64,000 bases of DNA from Streptomyces termitum (GTDB lineage Bacteria > Actinomycetota > Actinomycetes > Streptomycetales > Streptomycetaceae): assembly GCF_014650175.1 (NCBI RefSeq), contig NZ_BMUL01000012.1:62001-126000 (forward strand), given 5' to 3'. How positions within the stretch are numbered: the stretch's first letter is position 1; the number at the start of each line of letters is the position of its first letter. Below the pieces are notes generated by a model. That model did no database searches. It was not told the DNA's origin and was given only the letters and a program-made list of their open reading frames with translations. This document shows positions 25,877 to 33,247 of this stretch, piece after piece. The position numbers and the translations under genes are program-made.

Positions 25877-26386
25877 TCAGCGGGCGGCGAACTCGCCGAT
25901 GGTGCCGCCGAGCCGCTGGCGGAGCTTGCCGAGCGCCCGCGTGCAGCGGGTGCGGACGGCGGCGGAGCTGGTGTGCAGGGCGTCGGCGGTCTCCTCGACG
26001 CTGCGGTCCTCCCAGTAGCGCAGCACCACGACCGCCCGGTCCTTCGCGGGCAGTGCGGCAAGCGCGTCGAGCAGGGCGATCCGCAGGGCGGGGTCGGTGC
26101 CGTCGTCGGGGGTGCGGTCGGGCAGTTCTCCCAGGGGCCGCTCGGTCGCGGAGCGGCGGCGCTGATGGCTGAGGAAGGTCCGGACGAGAACGGTCTGCGC
26201 GTACGCGGCGGGATTCCCGATCCGGGAGACCCGGCCCCACAGGGCGTACATCTTCCCGAGCGTCTCCTGCGTGAGGTCCTCGGCGAGATGGACGTCCCCG
26301 CTGGTCAGCAGGCAGGCCGACCGGAACAGCTGGCCCGTGCGCGCCGAGGCGAACTCCAGGAACTCGTCCGCGCGGGTCTTTCTCAT
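25877..26386 (-). CDS. SigE-family ECF RNA polymerase sigma factor
   Basis: A 169-residue extracytoplasmic-function sigma factor of the actinobacterial SigE group. Region 2 runs FLEFASARTGQLFRSACLLTSGDVHLAEDLTQETLGKMYALW and binds the core and -10 element; region 4 is ALAALPAKDRAVVVLRYWEDRSVEETADALHTSSAAVRTRCTRALGKLRQ and binds the -35 element. Both are intact. It lies upstream of a membrane protein gene that may sense the signal, but no classical anti-sigma gene is next to it. Target promoters are unknown. Confidence 0.92.
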   Translation of the reverse strand: MRKTRADEFLEFASARTGQLFRSACLLTSGDVHLAEDLTQETLGKMYALWGRVSRIGNPAAYAQTVLVRTFLSHQRRRSATERPLGELPDRTPDDGTDPALRIALLDALAALPAKDRAVVVLRYWEDRSVEETADALHTSSAAVRTRCTRALGKLRQRLGGTIGEFAAR

Positions 26387-26526
26387 GCGCCTCCTTCTCG
26401 CGTGGCTCGGATGGTGCGGGCGCCGTACACCCCATCGACGCGGCGGAGGGGCTCGGATGTTTCAAGATTCTTCAGGAGCCGCCGCCAGAAACGTACAAAC
26501 TGTCGAAAATCGGGTAACCCTGGAGT

Positions 26527-26907
26527 ATGAACACTCTCAGCGCAGCGCAGACGCTGGCCGCGGGAGTCTGGCAGTCCGGCCTCGGCCAGGTGATCGGCGG
26601 CCTCGTGCTCGTCGCCGTCCTCATCGCCGCGGTCTGGCTGGGCTTCCGCGTCCGCGACCGTGAATCCCGGACCCCCAAGCCCGAGGAACAGCCGCACCGC
26701 CCGGACGACGCGGGCATCCCGGGCGAGGCGTCCGAGTACCGCAGCCCGAACGAGGTCCCCCGCACCGACGGCGCCCACCGCCTCATGCCCTACCAGCTCA
26801 AGGACGGCGGCACCACCGCCCCCGAACCCCCCAGCGAGGAGAAACGCAAGTGGGGCGGCATCTCCAGCGGCGGCTTCGGCAGCGGCGGCCCCGGCCACGG
26901 CGACTGA
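26527..26907 (+). CDS. DUF6479-type single-pass membrane protein
   Basis: 126 residues: a short N-terminus, one membrane helix (QVIGGLVLVAVLIAAVWLGFRV), then a hydrophilic acidic-basic tail with RMSPEE-like composition (RTPKPEEQPHRPDDAGIPGE, EYRSPNEVPRTDG, RLMPYQLKDGG) ending in a Gly/Ser stretch. This is the DUF6479 pattern known only from Streptomyces, with no known function. It starts at ATG 26527 after CTGGAG. The next gene begins one base after its stop, so the two are probably cotranscribed. Confidence 0.7.
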   Translation: MNTLSAAQTLAAGVWQSGLGQVIGGLVLVAVLIAAVWLGFRVRDRESRTPKPEEQPHRPDDAGIPGEASEYRSPNEVPRTDGAHRLMPYQLKDGGTTAPEPPSEEKRKWGGISSGGFGSGGPGHGD

Positions 26908-26908
26908 C

Positions 26909-27496
26909 ATGCCCCCGCCCGGCCCCTCACCAGCGCCCAGCCCCACCCCAGGCACCACCCCACCAACCGGCGCCGGCCCCGACACGGCCCCACCACCGGT
27001 GGGCACCCCACCGGTCACCGGATCGACCGCCCCCGACCACGCCCGCCTGCGGGCCATGGCCCACCGTCTCCTCGCCTCCTCCCCCGAGGCGGAGGAGGCG
27101 GTGCGCGCCACCGAACGGATCCTCTCCTCGTACGGCCCCGGCCCGCGCGCCCGCCGGGGCCCCGGGCCCGTCCCCGACCCCGGCCCACCGCCGGAGACCG
27201 TCCTGGCCCGGGTCTGCCTCGGCCGCCTCCGGGCCCGCGAGACCCGCCACACCGCGCCCTGGGACCCGTGGTCGTCCCCCGCGCCCTTCTCCCCCACCCC
27301 GGCGGAACGCCTGATCCTCGTCCTCCACGACGACTTCGGCGTCCCCTACGAGGACCTGGCCCCCGCCCTGGAACGCGCCCCGGCCGCCCTCCGCCAGACA
27401 GCGACCCGCGCCCGCGCCCACCACCCCGACGCGGCGCCCACAACCACATCCCCAGCATCGACGCCCTCGCCGACCCCACCCACCTGGCGACCCTGA
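26909..27496 (+). CDS. proline-rich protein with sigma-region-4-like segment
   Basis: 195 residues. A proline-rich N-terminus (about 40 residues) is followed by an Arg/Ala-rich helical stretch (LRAMAHRLLASSPEAEEAVRATERILSS) resembling part of sigma region 2, a linker, and AERLILVLHDDFGVPYEDLAPALERAPAALRQTATRARA, which resembles sigma region 4 (helix-turn-helix). Spacing is too short for a full ECF sigma factor, so it is either a degenerate sigma or a chance resemblance. It follows the DUF6479 gene by one base. Function unknown. Confidence 0.5.
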   Translation: MPPPGPSPAPSPTPGTTPPTGAGPDTAPPPVGTPPVTGSTAPDHARLRAMAHRLLASSPEAEEAVRATERILSSYGPGPRARRGPGPVPDPGPPPETVLARVCLGRLRARETRHTAPWDPWSSPAPFSPTPAERLILVLHDDFGVPYEDLAPALERAPAALRQTATRARAHHPDAAPTTTSPASTPSPTPPTWRP

Positions 27497-28147
27497 CCTG
27501 TCCCCGGCCGCCCCGTCACTCCATCCAGTGCATCAGTCGGCGTCTCCCCGCTCGACCGGTCGACGCCACCACTCCGTGGACGAGAAACAGCTCTTGAGCC
27601 AATGCGCCTCGTCAGCTCCGAGAATGACGTCACCGATAAAGGCGAGGGGCTTGAAAAAGAGCATGTGCTCCTGGACCCGGACCGGCTCCCATCAGCGCCA
27701 GGCCCAACTCGCCAGCGCCACAACCACACACCGCCTGCCAGCCACCCAGCTCGCCACGGCGGGCGTGGAGCACCGCCGCGCCTTTGGCCTGCTCCGCTAC
27801 CTCCGCTTCGTCGCAACAGGCCGCTGACCAGCCACCCGCCACGAAGGGGCCGCTCTCAGACACAGCGGCGCCCGGATCACGCGCGACATCCACCAGAAAG
27901 TGCTCCCCACATCGGCAAAAGCGCCGCCGAGGCCACCGCCAAGCTGGTCCCGCTCCAGCGCAAGGCCAAGAAGGTGACGAAGACGGGCTGACCGCCGCTT
28001 CGCTCACGCATCACGCTCACAAACCCATCGCACCTGCTTTGGGGCGCCCCCTGGGACGTTCCACATCACAGACATGCCCAGGTGGGCACCCGAACGGCGA
28101 TAGCCTGACGTCCAGTCAGTGCGACTGTCCAGGGGAGGGAATGCCGC
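27497..28147. other. gene-free stretch with no supportable coding region
   Basis: About 650 bp. Short open frames on both strands lack consistent bias, and none shows a recognisable family. Codon statistics change here, and the stretch may hold remains of a lost gene: one frame ends in a Lys/Ala-rich peptide (AEATAKLVPLQRKAKKVTKTG). No repeats, tRNA or clear hairpin were seen. GGGGAGGG at 28131-28138 is the ribosome site of the following gene. Confidence 0.5.
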
Positions 28148-29074
28148 ATGGCCGTAGCCATGTACCGAGCCGTCCTGCTCGCGCGAAGGAACGAACAGCG
28201 CAGGGAGGAGCTGAGCACCCGCCGCAGGAAGCTCGACCGGCACGTCGTCCAGGAGAGTACGGCGCAGGAGAAGCAGCGGCAGGCCACCTACGATCGGGCC
28301 CTCGTCCCCTTCCGGGACGCTTTCGCGCGGCTCAAGCGGGTGGATCTGGCCGAACTTGCCCCGGTGGACCCGGCTGGGCACGCCACGGCCGACGTCGATC
28401 TGCAGGAGATACAGAGACTCGCGGTGTCCGCGGTCGGGTCACTCGTCGGGGGCGGAGCCGCCGGAGCCAGCATCGGCGCGGCTACCTACCTGGCCGTCGG
28501 CGCCTTCGCCACCGCGTCCACCGGCACAGCCATCTCCGGGCTTTCCGGAGCCGCCGCGAGTAGCGCCACCCTGGCCTGGCTGGGCGGTGGTTCGCTGGCG
28601 GCGGGCGGCGGCGGAGTGGCCGCCGGAACGATGGTCCTGGCCGCGGTTGTCGCCGTACCAGCGCTCGTCGTGGGCGGTGTCCTCCTTGAATGGCAGGGCC
28701 GCTCGGCCCGCGAAGACCAGGAAAAGGTCGCCGAGGAACTGGGAGCGGCGGAGTCCGAACTGGCGGAGGCTCGCCGGACCTTGTCCGAGGTGTTCCAGCG
28801 CAGCCGGGAGATCCGCCTCGTGCTCAAGGACCTCTGCGTGGCCATGGAAGCGCGGCTGCCGGCCTTCGCGGCACTGGCCGCCGACCATGACGACTACGGG
28901 GCGTACGACGCGGAGCAGCGAGCCCAGGTCAAGGAGGTCTTCGATCTCGCCTGCACGACTGTGAAGGTGATGGCAGCTCCGCCGGCCGGAGAGGACGGCC
29001 GGGTCGGCGAGCTGTCCGGCCGCGTCGTCGCGGACGCCCGTGCCCACCTTGCCGCACTGGCATCCGCCGCATGA
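28148..29074 (+). CDS. unknown protein with coiled coils and glycine-zipper membrane segments
   Basis: 308 residues. N-terminal helix rich in Arg/Glu (about residues 10-75), then a hydrophobic Gly/Ala/Ser-rich zone (about 95-185: GSLVGGGAAGASIGAATYLAVGAFATA...LAAGGGGVAAGTMVLAAVVAVPALVVGGVLL) with at least two membrane-spanning glycine-zipper stretches, and a C-terminal coiled coil (EDQEKVAEELGAAESELAEARRTLSEVF). It overlaps the next gene by 4 nt (ATGA), so the two are coupled. This layout resembles pore-forming or membrane-remodelling modules seen in defence or toxin systems, but no named family is recognised. ATG 28148 follows GGGGAGGG. Confidence 0.75.
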   Translation: MAVAMYRAVLLARRNEQRREELSTRRRKLDRHVVQESTAQEKQRQATYDRALVPFRDAFARLKRVDLAELAPVDPAGHATADVDLQEIQRLAVSAVGSLVGGGAAGASIGAATYLAVGAFATASTGTAISGLSGAAASSATLAWLGGGSLAAGGGGVAAGTMVLAAVVAVPALVVGGVLLEWQGRSAREDQEKVAEELGAAESELAEARRTLSEVFQRSREIRLVLKDLCVAMEARLPAFAALAADHDDYGAYDAEQRAQVKEVFDLACTTVKVMAAPPAGEDGRVGELSGRVVADARAHLAALASAA

Positions 29075-30510
29075 GCCGTACGGTTCTGCCCGGCGCCGCC
29101 GACCAGGCCGCCTGGACGGTCGCGGACGCCGCCACCCGCCGGCTGGCCGAGGCCACCGTCGAGACGTTGCGCACCCAGAAGACGGTGGAGCGGCTGGTGC
29201 ACCGGTACGTCAACATCGGCAACGCCCAGCGTGCCGGACACCTCTTCGAGGTACAGCACGCGCTCTCCTTCAACCAGAACGCGATCCGGGCCGGCGCGTC
29301 GGTCCGGGCTGTGGTCACGGAGTGGGCCGAAGGCGGCTCACAGACGGCCCCGGCCGATGTCTGGCTCGTCGACCGGGGCCGGCTCGTGGGCCAGGCGCAG
29401 GCCAAGTTGATGGACAGCGTCCCGAAGACCGCGCACCAGGTGGCCCAGCCGCACTACGAGGGGATGGCGCGGCTGGTGGCGGGCGACCGGGTCGCCGCCG
29501 TGGACAGTCTGCTGGAGCGCCGACTCGCCATGTCTCCCGAGGGAGTGCGGTTCGCCGACTACTCGGACGCCCACGCGCATCTGAAGGACCGGCTGAAGTA
29601 CGGCAACGTCACCTCCGACCCGATCGACCTGGCCGACGCGCACCGCTCGGCCCTCGACCCGATGCGCTGGGCACGCGGTGAGGCGATACGAGCGGCCGGC
29701 CGGGAGGCGGCGGCTGCGGCGGGAACGGCGGCGGCGGTCGGCGGGCTGGTCGCCGGGGCCGTGTCCGCCGCCGGACAGTTGGCCCGGGTGCGGGCGGGTG
29801 AGACCTCGGCCGCGTCGGCGGCCCTCACAGCGGCCGCGTCGGCGGCCCAGGCTGCGGCGCGGTCCGGGGCCGTCGCGGGGCTGGGATCGGTGATCCGTAC
29901 GGCGTCGAGGGCCGGCCGTCTTCCTGCGGTGCTGGGCGGCGGAGACCTGGCGTTCGCGACGGCCGGTGCCGCGTACGCGGTGGCGGAGGCCGGTGTGGCA
30001 CTGGCGCGCGGGCGGATCGACGCGGGCGAGTTCGCGGCCTGCAGCGCGGAGGCCACTCTGCGGACCGCTCTGGGCTGGGCATGCGGGGCGGTGACGCAAA
30101 CAGTGATCCCGGTGCCGGTGGTCGGGGCACTGGTGGGCGGTCTGGTGGGCCAGGCAGCCGGCACGCTGATCGCGCAGGGCCTGCAGGCCGCTTTGGTGGC
30201 GGTCCGCGGCACCGGCGGGCCGGGCGCGCAGCTGCTGGAGCGGGAGCTGCTCACGGCGTCCCTGACCTCGGGGCTGCTGGGTTCAGCGGCGGCCGCCCTG
30301 GGCCCGGTGACGCGCGCGTCGGCCGTCGTGCTGCCCGGCCTGAAGGACGTACGGGAACGGCTTGCGAGCACCGATCCGGCAGCCGCGCTGTCCGGTCTGG
30401 CGGCGCTGACAGCCGCGGAGGCAGGCCGTCCCGTCTTCATGACACCCGAGGAGTTCGACGCCTGGATGGCATCCGAGGATGCCCCGCTGGTCCTCGACCC
30501 CAACTGGTGA
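29071..30510 (+). CDS. unknown protein, nuclease-like N-terminus plus Gly/Ala-rich hydrophobic region
   Basis: 479 residues. The first about 190 residues include GHLFEVQHALSFNQNA...VTEWAEGGSQTAPADVWLVDRGRLVGQAQAKLMDS; the acidic E/E, D and QAK positions look like a PD-(D/E)XK nuclease core, but this is a weak guess. From about residue 215 a long Ala/Gly/Val-rich segment (GTAAAVGGLVAGAVSAAGQL, VVGALVGGLVGQAAGTLIAQG) could enter a membrane. The C-terminus ends in FMTPEEFDAWMASED. Translationally coupled to the coiled-coil/glycine-zipper gene upstream. Probably one functional unit; function unknown. It ends about 170 bp before the island boundary. Confidence 0.7.
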   Translation: MSRTVLPGAADQAAWTVADAATRRLAEATVETLRTQKTVERLVHRYVNIGNAQRAGHLFEVQHALSFNQNAIRAGASVRAVVTEWAEGGSQTAPADVWLVDRGRLVGQAQAKLMDSVPKTAHQVAQPHYEGMARLVAGDRVAAVDSLLERRLAMSPEGVRFADYSDAHAHLKDRLKYGNVTSDPIDLADAHRSALDPMRWARGEAIRAAGREAAAAAGTAAAVGGLVAGAVSAAGQLARVRAGETSAASAALTAAASAAQAAARSGAVAGLGSVIRTASRAGRLPAVLGGGDLAFATAGAAYAVAEAGVALARGRIDAGEFAACSAEATLRTALGWACGAVTQTVIPVPVVGALVGGLVGQAAGTLIAQGLQAALVAVRGTGGPGAQLLERELLTASLTSGLLGSAAAALGPVTRASAVVLPGLKDVRERLASTDPAAALSGLAALTAAEAGRPVFMTPEEFDAWMASEDAPLVLDPNW

Positions 30511-30637
30511 AGCAACGCGGCCACTCCCCCGACGGACGCGGCTCGCCGACCTGATGCCGAGCCGGTCGGCCTGCCGAGCGCTCACGCAAGCCGTTCCCAC
30601 GGCGTTCCCCTCACACGACGCGCATCACCCGGGCATG

Positions 30638-30673
30638 AAAAAACCCCAGGTCACGGCGAGTGAGTCCTGGGGT
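30638..30673 (-). terminator. former tRNA-Thr terminator stranded at the left end of the island
   Basis: CCCCAGG and CCTGGGG arms with A-rich sequence (T-tail on the minus strand), immediately beyond the duplicated tRNA 3' segment. It is very likely the original terminator of the tRNA-Thr gene before integration. Confidence 0.6.
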
Positions 30674-30679
30674 AATTCC

Positions 30680-30723
30680 GAGCCGCCTTCGGGATTCGAA
30701 CCCGAGACCTACGCATTACGAGT
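30680..30723. repeat. left attachment site of the genomic island (44-bp direct repeat)
   Basis: All 44 bases are identical to 49783-49826, the 3' part of the tRNA-Thr gene from the acceptor stem through the T arm to the anticodon stem. This copy is only a tRNA fragment, the mark left by site-specific integration. Confidence 0.85.
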
Positions 30724-30991
30724 CCGAAAGCGTTCATGACGCGCGGTGCCGCGCCATGCCACCTCGTGACGTTTTCCCTGATCAAAGCATGTGGACTGGG
30801 CCACCCCGTAGTACCTCGTGCCACCCCGTCCAAAGACGTCTGTCCACCGGCTGTCCACCGGCAAAGATGCTCCCGGACTGCCTGGCGGCCGCTGAGAAGC
30901 CTTCAGTTATAGGCAGTACACGCTTGGGCTGCCTGCCACGCTATCTGTTGTAAACCTACAGATCGACGAGACCTCTCGTTCCCTACGGGTC

Positions 30992-31333
30992 CTACGAGGA
31001 ACAGCACCGGCAATGACAGCAGCAACGTCGCGTCACTTCTTCATGCGTGACGGCAGCGTTCCTGTGATCCTGCGGCGACACCGAGAGCACTGGTTCCTTG
31101 GCCGTGTCGTCGAGCGCCACCAGACGCTGGAGATCAGCGGTCACCACCCGGTAGGCGTTGCCAAGCTTCAGCACCTTGCACGGGTACTCACCCCGCTTCG
31201 CCAGACCGCAGCCAGTAGACCTCCCTATCGAGAGGACCCTGTTCGCCGTCTGCAGGTCCACCGTGGGTGGCAAGGCCATCAAGTCCTCACGGGTGAGGAC
31301 CGCACCGCCGACCGCTCCGAGTTGCTCTGTCAC
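30992..31333 (-). CDS. helix-turn-helix DNA-binding protein, excisionase-like
   Basis: 113 residues. The stretch TVDLQTANRVLSIGRSTGCGLAKRGEYPCKVLKLGNAYRVVTADLQRL matches the MerR/Xis-like HTH proteins found next to integrases in streptomycete integrative elements, which direct excision or regulate the integrase. It starts at GTG 31333 behind GGGGAGGG. The last about 20 residues (ending RRCCCHCRCCSS) are oddly Cys-rich, which suggests a frameshift or read-through into non-coding DNA. Here it lies at the opposite end of the island from the integrase remnant. Confidence 0.7.
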   Translation of the reverse strand: MTEQLGAVGGAVLTREDLMALPPTVDLQTANRVLSIGRSTGCGLAKRGEYPCKVLKLGNAYRVVTADLQRLVALDDTAKEPVLSVSPQDHRNAAVTHEEVTRRCCCHCRCCSS

Positions 31334-31490
31334 CGCACCCTCCCCATGCCGCGGGTCAACACCTCAGCGTCTTACACACCTGATTGATCACCAGCGTCAT
31401 CCATACGCACACGGAAAGAACCTCCCAGAACAAGGGATTCACCCATACGAGTGATCGCAGCCAGTTGGATTCGGCTGCCGCAAAACGGAC

Positions 31491-32285
31491 TCAGCGACGC
31501 CGGGGACCGTTGCTCGGAGGTTCCCGGCGAGGCTCGCCAGCCGCCTGGGGTACTGGACCGGCAGGTGCGTCCGAATCCGCGCGAGCCCTGTTCGCAGCGG
31601 GGGAAGAAGCACGGGCCGCTGCCGTACGCGCACCGTCCGCGCCCGGGCTCTGAAGTTCTTGCCGCCAGTCCTCGAACTGTGCGCGGATGCCGTCGACCCG
31701 GGCTTGATCCACTCCGTATACCAAGAACTGCCGGTCGCTGAATCGACCGACACCGGCCAGCATCTGAGCCAGAACGGCCCTGTCGAAGCCTGCGTCCCGC
31801 TGAGCAGCGAGTTCGATCAGCCGCTCCCGCGAGTACCCGGCCTGGATGAGGGCGTCGACGTCGATGAAGTCACGGACCTCGGCCCGGGAGAACAGAGCTT
31901 CCATCTTGCCGGCCGCCACATCGTCCCGATGTAGCACCGGCCCCCACTCGGACGCCACTGGCGACCGCTGGAGGAACTCCGCAACCAACTCGACCTTGGT
32001 CTCCTGCCCGCTCACCGGATCCGAGACCATGAGCCGCACATAGGTTTCCGCCTGCTGAAGGATCTCCACGCGGTATCCGTTGTCGCCAAGAACGGACACG
32101 ATCCGCTCCGTGGCTGCGGGCATCTCACCTCGGCGCTCGATCGGAGCGAACAGGTCCACATCGTCACTGAGCCGCTGAACAATGTGATGGGCCTGAACGG
32201 CATACCCGCCTGCCAGGGCGAACCCGAAGTCGTCACCCAGTGCTTCCAGACCGAGGCGGATCAACCGCAGGTGCAACTCGTCCAC
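31491..32285 (-). CDS. AbiEii/AbiGii-type nucleotidyltransferase (toxin candidate)
   Basis: 264 residues with the AbiEii nucleotidyltransferase core: FALAGGYAVQAHHIVQRLSDDVDLF contains GG, the downstream H/R and SDDVD, the metal-binding pair of DNA polymerase beta-like enzymes. AbiEii proteins are toxins of type IV toxin-antitoxin systems and abortive infection. The start GTG 32285 overlaps the upstream stop (TAGTG), so the genes are coupled; a longer frame from 32375 is not favoured. The upstream partner is not a typical AbiEi, so the antitoxin role is uncertain. The C-terminal tail is low-complexity. Confidence 0.8.
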   Translation of the reverse strand: MDELHLRLIRLGLEALGDDFGFALAGGYAVQAHHIVQRLSDDVDLFAPIERRGEMPAATERIVSVLGDNGYRVEILQQAETYVRLMVSDPVSGQETKVELVAEFLQRSPVASEWGPVLHRDDVAAGKMEALFSRAEVRDFIDVDALIQAGYSRERLIELAAQRDAGFDRAVLAQMLAGVGRFSDRQFLVYGVDQARVDGIRAQFEDWRQELQSPGADGARTAAARASSPAANRARADSDAPAGPVPQAAGEPRREPPSNGPRRR

Positions 32286-32608
32286 TACGCGGCGGCCGAT
32301 CGCCGTGCCACCAGTTCGGGGAATCGGCGCTCCCACAGAGCTCTCGCCGGGGCAGGCAGTACAAGCCGGCCCCACAGCCGCCGCAACGTAGTGCCATCAA
32401 GATACGCCTGCAGGTCCTCCCGCAAGCGCGCCTCACGCAGGACCCGCTCGTACATCACCGCAAGATCCGTCGGATCCGTGAGTTCGTACTCGTATGCGGG
32501 ACCCCAGTCGATGTGCCGAGGCAGCCGAACGCAGCCTTCCGTGGGCCCCTCCAGTTCCTCCAGCGATTCCGGCACTACGTACAGTCGCGCCTCCGCATAC
32601 CTGCTCAT
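32285..32608 (-). CDS. unknown 107-residue protein coupled to the AbiEii-type gene
   Basis: Starts MSRYAEARLYVVPESLEELEGPTEGCVRLPRHIDWGPAYEYEL and continues with a helical part (VMYERVLREARLREDLQAYLDG...LWGRLVLPAPARALWERRFPEL). I recognise no domain. Its stop overlaps the start of the nucleotidyltransferase gene by one base, so translation is coupled. By position it should be the antitoxin or substrate-selecting partner. The helical stretches could be DNA-binding, which is inference. Confidence 0.7.
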   Translation of the reverse strand: MSRYAEARLYVVPESLEELEGPTEGCVRLPRHIDWGPAYEYELTDPTDLAVMYERVLREARLREDLQAYLDGTTLRRLWGRLVLPAPARALWERRFPELVARRSAAA

Positions 32609-33247
32609 GACACCAGCATGCCCCATTCCGTAGACCACCGGCACAGTGCTCACGGCACCTGACCCCTCAGAGTCCTCGCACCCGCGCAGCAGGCTCTTTG
32701 ATCTCCGTCGCCCGCAGCAGCTTCTCTGCTGGGCACGGCTTGCATCCCCGACGGGAGCCAGGGCTGGAACGCGGAACAAGAGGTCAAAGGCGAGGTCGAC
32801 AAGGGGTAGCGTTCGACTGTGCTGCATCCCGCACGGTTGGGCAGCACCAGTCTTCAGCGGCCAGTTGTAAGAGCAGCCTCTGGCGACTGCACATCGCCTC
32901 CACGGCCGCCAACATGAGGGAAGCCCACGATCACGATCCGAGATCCAGGACGATCCAGTCAACGCCCTGAAGGTCCACGCCGCGCGGGCTGGCAATCGCT
33001 CCAGGCGTACACCGTTGACCTCCTGGCCCGGGGGTGCCATCAAGCCGCGAGGCGAGTGTGGGTGCCCGACCACATCCAACGTACCCCCGTCAGGAACAAC
33101 ACCTTGTCACATTAGACCCTTGCTGGCGGCACAAGAACGTCAGTTCCCACCCGCAGGTGTCGATCTTGCGTGACGCCCCCAGGTGTCGTTGCTCTGTCGG
33201 AGACTATCTATGCGGCAATGCAAGACCCAAGAGAGGTGACACCAAGC
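32609..33247. other. gene-free stretch upstream of the Druantia-like operon
   Basis: About 640 bp. Long minus-strand frames exist, but no family or start is convincing. GAGAGG at 33231-33236 is the likely ribosome site of the next gene. Some peptide fragments (for instance a short region reading like VIVGFPHVGG on the minus strand) may be relics of a deleted gene. Confidence 0.45.

Larger units (their letters stand above)
30511..30991. other. intergenic DNA around the left island boundary
   Basis: Contains the stranded terminator (30638-30673) and the left att repeat (30680-30723). To the right, 30840-30861 holds two direct copies of TGTCCACCGG, similar to a sequence near the other end (49561-49580). 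No gene seen. Confidence 0.5.

Noticed and set aside
27602..28007. Small proteins in the 27.5-28.1 kb gap
   Set aside because: Frames on both strands conflict, and none shows a recognised family or a good start.
30680..30723. Second tRNA-Thr gene
   Set aside because: Only the 3' part is present; it lacks the D arm and 5' acceptor strand, so it is an att duplicate.
32285..33079. 264-residue reading of the AbiEii partner gene
   Set aside because: The first about 157 residues lack coding character and the ATG at 32608 gives a compact product; upstream part is out of pattern.
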